NCBI GenBank assembly: GCA_905373565.1
Contig: CAJPTT010000199.1
Coordinates: forward strand, 1-5,176
Source: an uncultured Treponema sp.
GTDB taxonomy: Bacteria > Spirochaetota > Spirochaetia > Treponematales > Treponemataceae
DNA: 5,176 nt
Reading direction: 5' to 3'
This document shows positions 1-4,755 of the stretch, piece by piece; the first letter of the stretch is position 1, and each line of letters begins with the position of its first letter. The translations under genes were made by a program, and so were the position numbers. Below the pieces are notes generated by a model that saw nothing but the letters and a program-made list of their open reading frames with translations, made no database searches and had not been told where the DNA came from.

Positions 1-63
1 ACGCACTTACGCACTTACGCACTTACGCACTTACGCACTTACGCACTTACGCACTTACGCACT
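1..63 (+). repeat. Octanucleotide tandem repeat (ACGCACTT, about 7.9 copies) in a coding region
   Basis: The first 63 bases are seven perfect copies of ACGCACTT plus seven bases of an eighth, then unique sequence. The array touches the window edge, so the true copy number may be larger. In the frame of the downstream gene it reads as an eight-residue peptide repeat, RTYALTHL, leading into the hydrophobic core of a signal peptide. The unit has no stop codon in any forward frame and no ATG, GTG or TTG, so translation must start upstream of the window. After the array, one alternative frame stops at 120-122 and the other at 145-147. Gain or loss of one unit shifts the frame by two, so only one in three copy numbers keeps the gene open. 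This is the arrangement known from contingency loci in host-adapted bacteria. That it varies in this organism is inferred. Confidence 0.95.
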
Positions 64-1018
64 GCTCTGCCTCGTTTTATGTGCCCCTCTTTATGCGCAG
101 GAAATACCGCTCTGGGTTTTAAGCAAAGACGTATACTTTCCTTCTGACATCTATCTCAGCGCGCTCGGCGTAGGAGATACCAACCAAGCATCGCGCGAAG
201 ATGCAATCTCACAACTCACCCTCTATTTTGATTCAACAATAACCGTAAACAACACAACAAATGCTTCCATAAAAGAAACGCGCGATTCCGTAGACAAAAC
301 GCGGAGGCTTTCATCCGAAATTTCCGTTTTTTCGGAAGCTGAATTACCGCCTCTTTCATTCACGGAATCGTTCTTCCATAAACAAAGCGGAAAATGGTAT
401 ACGTGCGCCTATATCGATAAAAAAGAAGCTGCAAATATATATGCGACGGAAGTACAAACCGGCATTAAAAACGTTGAACTTACACTACAAAACCTGCAAA
501 CCTCATCTTATTTTACAAAATTTGTCGATTTATCAAAAACGCTCAAAAAATTGAATACTTTACAAAAGACAGCTAAAAAATTAACCGTTTTGGACTTTGC
601 AAAGGGTAAAAACATACACTCAGCAATTCTTGCTCTTAAACATGAATGTGAGGAGCAAAGGCAAACAGTAAAAGACCGGATGAAATTTTCCATTCACATT
701 GAACATGATTTTGATGATGCCGTTGCAATCGCTTTACAGGAAATCCTTGAAAGCGAAGGTTTTATATACGACCCTGACGGAGAACTCTGCGTGCAAGGCG
801 ATGTTAAAACCGCCATAACGGAGAACGATGTCGGCGTTTTTGTAACACCCCGTCTGTCGCTTAATATTATCGACGCAAAAAACGGTAGAAAATCGCTCGC
901 TTCTTATGCAAAAGCGTATAAAAAATGGGGCCATATCAATGTAGAAGGCGCTCAAAAAAAAGCCTTTTTTGAAGTTGAAAAAGATCTGCGTTTGCATTTT
1001 TTAGAAATTTTTCGGTGA
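2..1018 (+). CDS. LPP20-like exported envelope protein, 5' partial, probably phase-variable
   Basis: The frame is open from the left edge to TGA at 1016-1018 (338 codons visible). No in-frame ATG, GTG or TTG occurs in the repeat or early signal sequence, so the start lies outside. A later TTG at 551 is internal. Codons 1-32 form a signal peptide: the RTYALTHL repeat, a hydrophobic core LLCLVLCAPLYA, and a likely signal peptidase I site before QE (cleavage near base 98). There is no lipobox cysteine at the cleavage point. The mature part resembles the LPP20 family (flagellar FlgP-type and many spirochaetal proteins). A Pro-Leu-Trp start (codons 36-38) is followed by ALGVG, an Ala-rich helix (EDAISQLTLYF), Thr/Asn-rich strands, and GKWYTCAYIDKKEA (codons 130-143). 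The second half (codons about 184-338) is probably a further alpha/beta domain that I do not recognise. The gene heads a same-strand run with the lipoprotein and the CsgG-like gene. Family call is moderate; exact role unknown. Confidence 0.8.
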   Translation, partial: RTYALTHLRTYALTHLRTYALLCLVLCAPLYAQEIPLWVLSKDVYFPSDIYLSALGVGDTNQASREDAISQLTLYFDSTITVNNTTNASIKETRDSVDKTRRLSSEISVFSEAELPPLSFTESFFHKQSGKWYTCAYIDKKEAANIYATEVQTGIKNVELTLQNLQTSSYFTKFVDLSKTLKKLNTLQKTAKKLTVLDFAKGKNIHSAILALKHECEEQRQTVKDRMKFSIHIEHDFDDAVAIALQEILESEGFIYDPDGELCVQGDVKTAITENDVGVFVTPRLSLNIIDAKNGRKSLASYAKAYKKWGHINVEGAQKKAFFEVEKDLRLHFLEIFR

Positions 1019-1034
1019 TAAAAGGAGGGAAAAA

Positions 1035-1070
1035 ATGGAGATAAACATTTTTTTAAACGGCTATGATTAG
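1035..1070 (+). CDS. Possible 11-codon micro-ORF with strong ribosome site
   Basis: An AGGAGGG ribosome-binding site at 1023-1029 sits five bases before ATG at 1035, only 16 bases after the stop of the LPP20-like gene. The reading frame is MEINIFLNGYD followed by TAG at 1068-1070. The ribosome site is better than those of most genes here, yet the peptide is tiny. It may be a leader peptide, a translational coupling device for the lipoprotein gene 68 bases downstream, or the remains of a lost gene whose start survived. I see no attenuator-like hairpin after it and no run of one amino acid that would suggest a classical leader. Translation is not shown by the sequence. Confidence 0.3.
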   Translation: MEINIFLNGYD

Positions 1071-1138
1071 CGGTTCTCTTTTTATGATCGACACATTAAA
1101 ACAACTTACATTTTATATTTGCTACGAGGAGGCAAAAA

Positions 1139-1786
1139 ATGAAAAAATTGATACATGCCGTGGCTTATTTACTTGTTATTTTGAGCGTTATTCCAGCTAT
1201 TCTAGGTTGTAAAACAACAGGAGCGGCTATTAAAAATGAGGGAGACGACTATAAGGTCGTTGATTGGAACGGTAAGGATGTCGGGGCTCCTATACCTAAA
1301 TGGGCGGAATTGATTTCTGACAAAGCGAAAGTCGCAGCTTTACCTGAATTCAAAGATAAGCATGTTGTAATACAATCAGAGAGTGGGAAAGATCTTGACG
1401 GATTAAAAGTTTGGGCAGAAACAGGAGTTTCTTCACAAATTGCATTACAAGTTAAAAGAGGCATAGATACTGCGCTAGGAAATGCGTTACAAGGGGCAAA
1501 AGATGATCCTGAAAAGGAGAAAGCGGTAAAAAAAAGCACCGCAGTTTTTGCACAACTAGCAATCAGTGGATTTCAAGAATATGTTACTTTTTGGACTAAA
1601 ATAAGGTTTGCATCAGGTGATCTTGAATACCGGTATTATGTTATCTATGTCATCGATAAAAGTATATTTAATGATCAAATAGATACGATATTAGGCAAGG
1701 TCGATGCAAAAGATGCAAAAGAAAAAGAAAACCTTAAAACAATCGGCGATAGGCTCAAAGGCGCTGCTGATGCATTTTTTAAATAA
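1139..1786 (+). CDS. Treponemal lipoprotein, weakly LPP20-like
   Basis: 215 residues. A GAGGAGG ribosome site at 1126-1132, six bases before ATG 1139, supports the start. The N-terminus is a lipoprotein signal: MKK, a hydrophobic stretch to residue 23, then ILGC with lipidation at Cys24. This fits the relaxed spirochaetal lipobox. The mature protein begins KTTGAA and has a Pro-Lys-Trp motif at 53-55, an amphipathic helical stretch around 95-120, a Lys/Glu-rich linker (121-132), and a strand-rich part with FWTKIRF and EYRYYVIYVIDK (150-174). It ends in a charged helix. Pro-Trp near the start, a long helix and a final Tyr-rich strand pair resemble the LPP20 layout, but the similarity is faint. 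It lies 120 bases after the LPP20-like gene and 47 bases before the CsgG-like gene, so co-transcription is likely. It should be membrane-anchored in the envelope; inner or outer membrane placement cannot be read from sequence. Specific function unknown. Confidence 0.85.
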   Translation: MKKLIHAVAYLLVILSVIPAILGCKTTGAAIKNEGDDYKVVDWNGKDVGAPIPKWAELISDKAKVAALPEFKDKHVVIQSESGKDLDGLKVWAETGVSSQIALQVKRGIDTALGNALQGAKDDPEKEKAVKKSTAVFAQLAISGFQEYVTFWTKIRFASGDLEYRYYVIYVIDKSIFNDQIDTILGKVDAKDAKEKENLKTIGDRLKGAADAFFK

Positions 1787-1833
1787 CGGTAAGGTTTCGC
1801 CATACGGAAAATCATACTCAGAAGGATACTATT

Positions 1834-2865
1834 ATGAAAAAATTAATTATTTTTATCGGTCTGCTTTTGTGTGCCGGTTTTGCCTTTGCCGCAGATGTGC
1901 AGACCGCGTTAAAAGAAACGGCGGAACAGTTTTCCGCTTCGCTTAAAGAGAAAAGCGTTGTTGCGATTATCGGTATTTATTCCGAAAGTCCTGCATTAAC
2001 CGATTTTATGCTTGACGAATTGACCTTGCAATTTGTTAAGCTTAAAAAACTCACCATTGCCGACCGTGCAAACTTGGAAGCGATAAAAAAAGAGATGAGT
2101 TTTCAGCTTTCGGGAGAAGTCGGCGATGAATCCATTCAACAGTTAGGCGCCAAGATCGGCGCGGAAACGGTTATACAAGGTACACTAAAACAACTGGGCA
2201 AAAGCGCTCAGTATACGCTAACCATACGCGCATTAGACGTTACAACAGCTGCCGTTACGGATATGTACCGTGCAAATGTGGAACCGAATAAAGTGGAAAA
2301 AGCAATGCTGGAAGCAGCTGTAAATGCTAATAAACCTACGGGACAGTATAATGCAACAAGTATCGGGTTCCAAAACCTTTTATTCGGGCTCGGTTCGTAT
2401 AAGACCGGACACTATGGCGACGGCGCGGTATTGACTGTCGGACATATTGTCGGTTGGGGCTGCTTATTTGCAGGTGTAGGCGTATATGTAGAAGCTATAA
2501 CAAGACAACCTAATATTGAAACTAAACAAGTGCAGAGCAAACAAGATATTCCTTTTGGGGTTGGGGTTGAGCTTGGGATTACTGGACCAACTTACATTAC
2601 GCGTACGGAAAGGGTATATACTATTGACGGACAACCGATGGGCCAATGGGTTCGTAAAAGGTCAACAATCGGTATCGCACTTATGGCAGTAGGAGGTGCA
2701 GTGGAGCTCGGGTCCATTATTTACGGCTTTATAGCGCCGGTTGTGCGAAAAAACCGTTCAAATGCGAACGCAGTCGCTGCCAACGACACCGGCTTTAAGT
2801 TTAATCTTGCCTATACTTCGTCGGGGGACATAGCGCCGCAGCTTTCGTATAAAATCAGGTATTAG
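1834..2865 (+). CDS. CsgG/LpoB-like protein with P13-like hydrophobic C-terminal domain
   Basis: 343 residues. AGAAGGA at 1820-1826 is seven bases before ATG 1834. Residues 1-19 are a signal peptide with an AFA cleavage site before Ala20, and no lipobox. Residues about 41-145 show the CsgG/LpoB pattern: SVVAIIGIYSES, a helix with LDELTLQF, then ADRANLEAIKKEMSFQLSG (76-94), LGAKIGAETVIQGTL (104-118) and a YTLTIRALDV strand (127-136). The DR-NL-x(2)-I, LSG and LG-x-K-I-GA signatures are typical of that family, which builds periplasmic or outer-membrane complexes (curli export, penicillin-binding-protein activation). Residues about 178-343 differ: NLLFGLGSYKTGHYGDGA, two glycine-rich hydrophobic segments (about 198-222 and 278-305), and a C-terminal strand ending in Tyr. 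This recalls the spirochaetal P13-type membrane domain. Third in the envelope gene run and followed by inverted repeats. Domain 1 is firm; domain 2 is moderate. Confidence 0.85.
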   Translation: MKKLIIFIGLLLCAGFAFAADVQTALKETAEQFSASLKEKSVVAIIGIYSESPALTDFMLDELTLQFVKLKKLTIADRANLEAIKKEMSFQLSGEVGDESIQQLGAKIGAETVIQGTLKQLGKSAQYTLTIRALDVTTAAVTDMYRANVEPNKVEKAMLEAAVNANKPTGQYNATSIGFQNLLFGLGSYKTGHYGDGAVLTVGHIVGWGCLFAGVGVYVEAITRQPNIETKQVQSKQDIPFGVGVELGITGPTYITRTERVYTIDGQPMGQWVRKRSTIGIALMAVGGAVELGSIIYGFIAPVVRKNRSNANAVAANDTGFKFNLAYTSSGDIAPQLSYKIRY

Positions 2866-2902
2866 ACCTGTTCGATAACTGTGTTGCCGAATAGGTTGAT
2901 GA

Positions 2903-2937
2903 GTTCACGCATTGCACAGATAGCACGATGCGTGAAC
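2903..2937. other. Inverted repeat 1, convergent intergenic region
   Basis: GTTCACGCAT at 2903-2912 is the perfect reverse complement of 2928-2937, giving a 10-bp stem with a 15-base loop. It lies 37 bases after the stop of the CsgG-like gene. No T-run follows on either strand, so it is not a standard intrinsic terminator, but it could act as a terminator, an mRNA 3'-end stabiliser or a protein-binding site. The loop carries TAGCAC (2921-2926), complementary to GTGCTA at 2989-2994 beyond the second hairpin. Confidence 0.6.
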
Positions 2938-2941
2938 ATCA

Positions 2942-2983
2942 CATCAGACGCTTTTTTGAATTTTTCTATTTACGCGTCTGATG
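2942..2983. terminator. Inverted repeat 2, possible bidirectional terminator
   Basis: CATCAGACGC (2942-2951) and GCGTCTGATG (2974-2983) form a perfect 10-bp stem around a 22-base AT-rich loop. It begins only four bases after inverted repeat 1 and lies between convergent genes ending at 2865 (+) and 3042 (-). This placement fits a shared transcription stop, but neither side has a clean T-tract; T-runs are in the loop instead. A weaker near-palindrome around 2995-3015 (AGAAG and CTTCT arms) follows and may serve the minus-strand gene. Confidence 0.45.
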
Positions 2984-3041
2984 CGGTTGTGCTAAGAAGC
3001 TATTTAAAGTCTTCTAAGAAGGAGAGAAAAGAAGTTTTCAA

Positions 3042-4316
3042 TTAATTTTTCAAGCATCCTATCGGCACGATAAAAATGCCATCCTCTCGTCTATATGCAA
3101 ATTCGCCTATTCCAATAACTATCATCAAAAAAGAAGGGGCAAGCATCTTTGACGTATCGATTTTATTTGATAACGATTGTAAGTTTTTTACTCCTTCCTC
3201 AATAAGTTTTTGCCCGCCCAGTTTAATTTCAGCCAAACCATATCTTCCATTTTTAAGATGAATGACCGTATCACATTCCAAACCTGATTTATCTCTATAA
3301 TGTAAAACAGTACCGCCAATACTTTCTGCATATACGCGCAAATCTCTTACACACAGTGTTTCAAATAACAGCCCCATTGTGTTTAAATCATTTGTTAAAT
3401 CTTTCGGTCCGATTCCAAGAGCAGCCACCGCTATCGAAGGATCCACATAGTATCTTGTCTCGGAAGTTCTGATTGATGTTTTTGATCTTAAATTCGGATT
3501 CCACGCAGCCATATCTTCAACCACAAAAATATTTTTTAAAGCATTAATATAGGATGCAATGGTATCTTCATTCAAAGATTCCGTATCATTTGAAATTATA
3601 TCATCCCTCAGCATGGTATTAGAAATTTGCGTTCCTTGATTTCTTGCAAAAGACCGCATCAACCTTTTTACTCTTTCCGGATTTTTACTCACACCATCAG
3701 CCCTATTAATATCGGATTTGATAACTGCTTCATAGTAATCTTCAGCTTGGAGCAATGACGGTTTTTCCTTCATTCCAACGGCATAAGGCCATCCTCCTCT
3801 GCAAATTAAAAAAGCCAAATGATCTATATCAAAATCATTCGTCCCCGCTATCCTATCAGGACATTCAAAAAGGTTTTGCAGACTTACTTCTCCTGTTGAA
3901 TCTCCTGATTCATACAAAGACATAGGCCGCATCAACAACCACGTAAAGCGCCCTGTCCCCGAATGGGTTATTTCTTCGGATTCTACCGGAACAGCCGAGC
4001 CTGTAAGTATAAATTGACCTTCTTTGCCTCTGGTATCAACCTCGTATCTTGTTGCGTCCCAAAGTTTCGGTGCTATCTGCCATTCGTCAATGAGTCGTGG
4101 AGCGTCACCTTTTAGCAACTGCCCGGGATCTATTTCAGCCATTTGAATATTTGCTTCTCTGTTGCGGGGTTCATCCATTCTTAGTATGCTGCCCGCGACT
4201 TGTATTGCAGTTGTTGTTTTTCCGCACCATTTAGGTCCTTCAATAACAACAGCGCCTTTCGCTTCAAGTTTTTCTTTTAACATATTGTCTACTATGCGAG
4301 CTTTATATTCTTTCAT
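3042..4316 (-). CDS. AAA ATPase with DUF4143 domain (AAA_14/DUF4143 family)
   Basis: 424 residues, complete, the usual length for this family. Walker A is GPKWCGKTT (27-35), with the family's Trp before CGKT. Walker B is RLIDEWQ (74-80) and a sensor-1-like strand is FILTGSA (102-108). A GTGRF motif (120-124) with MRPMSLYES follows, plus GGWP (174-177). The C-terminal DUF4143 part has LETLCVRDL-type helices (317-326, here LFETLCVRDL) and a PD-(D/E)XK-like pattern: LECDTV with Glu347 and Asp349, then AEIKLGG with Glu363 and Lys365. All key residues are present, so the gene looks intact. The family is widespread, often multi-copy and patchily distributed. Its role is not established; links to DNA handling or toxin-like modules are speculation. 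Start ATG 4314-4316 has only a weak GGGA ribosome site (4326-4329). The gene stands alone, convergent with the envelope genes, and its promoter region carries 23-bp repeats. Confidence 0.92.
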   Translation of the reverse strand: MKEYKARIVDNMLKEKLEAKGAVVIEGPKWCGKTTTAIQVAGSILRMDEPRNREANIQMAEIDPGQLLKGDAPRLIDEWQIAPKLWDATRYEVDTRGKEGQFILTGSAVPVESEEITHSGTGRFTWLLMRPMSLYESGDSTGEVSLQNLFECPDRIAGTNDFDIDHLAFLICRGGWPYAVGMKEKPSLLQAEDYYEAVIKSDINRADGVSKNPERVKRLMRSFARNQGTQISNTMLRDDIISNDTESLNEDTIASYINALKNIFVVEDMAAWNPNLRSKTSIRTSETRYYVDPSIAVAALGIGPKDLTNDLNTMGLLFETLCVRDLRVYAESIGGTVLHYRDKSGLECDTVIHLKNGRYGLAEIKLGGQKLIEEGVKNLQSLSNKIDTSKMLAPSFLMIVIGIGEFAYRREDGIFIVPIGCLKN

Positions 4317-4336
4317 TGATTAGCATCCCAACACAC

Positions 4337-4365
4337 ATGATGCCATTTTTTCGGCGTTTTGGCAA
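4337..4365 (-). promoter_or_regulatory. Candidate promoter of the DUF4143 ATPase gene
   Basis: Read on the minus strand, TTGCCA (4365-4360) matches five of six bases of a sigma70 -35 box, and CATCAT (4342-4337) matches four of six of a -10 box, with a 17-base spacer. Transcription would begin near 4330, about a dozen bases before the ATG. The -35-like box is created in the repeat copy nearest the gene, the only copy reading GGCAATA rather than GGCAGTA. A competing candidate lies beyond the repeats (TATAAC, 4450-4445). Both are pattern matches only. Confidence 0.3.
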
Positions 4366-4436
4366 TAATTTTTTCGGCGTTTTGGCAGTAATTTTTTCGG
4401 CGTTTTGGCAGTAATTTTTTCGGCGTTTTGGCAGCG
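4345..4436. repeat. Four tandem copies of a 23-bp repeat upstream of the ATPase gene
   Basis: Copies start at 4345, 4368, 4391 and 4414. Each is ATTTTTT, then CGGCGTTTTGGCA, then a short tail. The tail is ATA in the first copy and GTA in the next two; the fourth diverges after GGCA. The 20-base core is identical in all four. The unit is 23 bp, about 2.2 helical turns, and the array ends 28 bases before the ATPase start codon. It lies in non-coding DNA, so it could be a set of operator sites, an iteron-like array or a slippage-generated repeat that tunes promoter strength. TGCCA at 4341-4345 also pairs with TGGCA at the end of the first copy. Confidence 0.92.
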
Positions 4437-4459
4437 CCCTTTTCGTTATACTAAAGGGC
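4436..4459. other. Small hairpin overlapping a TATAAC box
   Basis: GCCCTTT (4436-4442) pairs with AAAGGGC (4453-4459), a 7-bp stem with a 10-base loop, directly abutting the fourth 23-bp repeat. The loop contains, on the minus strand, TATAAC (4450-4445), five of six matches to a -10 box, but I find only a poor -35 (TTGCTG) at an acceptable distance from a shifted box. If used, transcripts toward the ATPase would carry all four repeats in a leader of roughly 120 bases. Confidence 0.35.
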
Positions 4460-4474
4460 ATCTCTAAAAACAGC

Positions 4475-4488
4475 AAGCCTATCGGCTT
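4475..4488. other. Short tetraloop hairpin
   Basis: AAGCC (4475-4479) and GGCTT (4484-4488) form a 5-bp stem with a TATC loop. Alone this could be chance; it is listed because it begins a cluster of hairpins extending to 4755. From 4489 to 4536 I see nothing beyond a 4-bp GTGA/TCAC match. Confidence 0.3.
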
Positions 4489-4536
4489 ATTCTGAAACGA
4501 CTTAGCGTGAAAACAATCACTTCTTAGCTTTTATTT

Positions 4537-4586
4537 TAAGAACCAAGCTTTGGAACCAAGGCTGGTTCTTAGGGCAGAGCCCTAAG
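4537..4586. other. Two overlapping hairpins
   Basis: The first is nearly fully paired: TAAGAACC (4537-4544) with GGTTCTTA (4564-4571), one bulged A at 4545, then AGCTTTGG (4546-4553) with CCAAGGCT (4556-4563), including one T-G pair. The second is CTTAGGGC (4568-4575) with GCCCTAAG (4579-4586), an 8-bp stem with a three-base loop. They share 4568-4571, so both cannot form completely at once; a switch between folds is possible. Confidence 0.7.
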
Positions 4587-4592
4587 TCGCTC

Positions 4593-4655
4593 ACTAAAGG
4601 GAGTACTTCCCTGTACTCCCTTTAGTACGAGATTTGCATTTGACGCAAATCTCGT
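4593..4655. other. Two abutting perfect hairpins (14 bp and 11 bp)
   Basis: ACTAAAGGGAGTAC (4593-4606) is the exact reverse complement of 4613-4626, with the six-base loop TTCCCT. The next base starts a second perfect stem: ACGAGATTTGC (4627-4637) with GCAAATCTCGT (4645-4655) and a seven-base loop. No coding frame explains them. Two long perfect stems placed with no gap point to selection for structure or to inserted palindromic elements. Confidence 0.8.
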
Positions 4656-4669
4656 TTCTGCATAAAACC

Positions 4670-4687
4670 ACCGCCATCCGTGGCGGT
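4670..4687. other. GC-rich hairpin with TCCG loop
   Basis: ACCGCCA (4670-4676) pairs with TGGCGGT (4681-4687) around the loop TCCG. GC-rich stem and tight loop make it stable. It could be a terminator core, but no T-run of useful length follows on either strand. Confidence 0.55.
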
Positions 4688-4704
4688 TCTGAATAGATGG
4701 GGTC

Positions 4705-4755
4705 GTAGGGGAAGACTTTTCTTTTTATCGAAAAAAAAGAAAAGTCTTCCCCTAC
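4705..4755 (-). terminator. 22-bp perfect inverted repeat at the end of the MCP gene
   Basis: Bases 4705-4726 are the exact reverse complement of 4734-4755, with a seven-base loop (ATCGAAA). The outer part is GC-rich (GTAGGGG and CCCCTAC); the inner part is a purine/pyrimidine tract of A or T runs. The arm includes the chemoreceptor stop codon (TAG, 4754-4752) and part of its last lysine codon. Position suggests an RNA 3'-end or terminator for the gene reading in from the right. It lacks a T-tail outside the stem, so it may instead act as a processing or stabilising structure. Perfect length is unusual for a simple terminator. Confidence 0.65.

Noticed and set aside
1..63. CRISPR array
   Set aside because: Units are 8 bp and contiguous, with no spacers.
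508..997. Minus-strand ORFs opposite the LPP20-like gene
   Set aside because: Antisense shadows rich in Phe and Cys, without ribosome sites, opposite a clear coding frame.
551..1018. Shorter CDS starting at TTG 551
   Set aside because: The same frame is open without a stop back to position 2 and encodes a signal peptide and LPP20-like domain; no ribosome site precedes 551.
1088..1119. Promoter before the lipoprotein gene (TCGACA at 1088-1093 and TATATT at 1114-1119)
   Set aside because: Spacing is 20 bases and the start of transcription would fall on the ribosome site, so it is not a convincing sigma70 promoter.
1249..1539. Minus-strand 96-codon ORF opposite the lipoprotein
   Set aside because: Antisense shadow; no ribosome site or recognisable domain.
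1704..1946. 80-codon + strand ORF across the junction of the lipoprotein and CsgG-like genes
   Set aside because: It overlaps both real genes in another frame, has no ribosome site, and its protein is low-complexity shadow sequence.
2464..2646. Minus-strand 60-codon ORF within the CsgG-like gene
   Set aside because: Antisense shadow of the membrane domain, no supporting signals.
4345..4436. Replication iterons
   Set aside because: No replication initiator gene or AT-rich origin layout is in the window, and the array sits at the promoter of an ATPase that is not Rep-like.
4537..4755. Integron attC sites (integrons are known in T. denticola)
   Set aside because: The stems lack the paired R and L box layout and the GTT-type core site, and no cassette ORFs lie between them.
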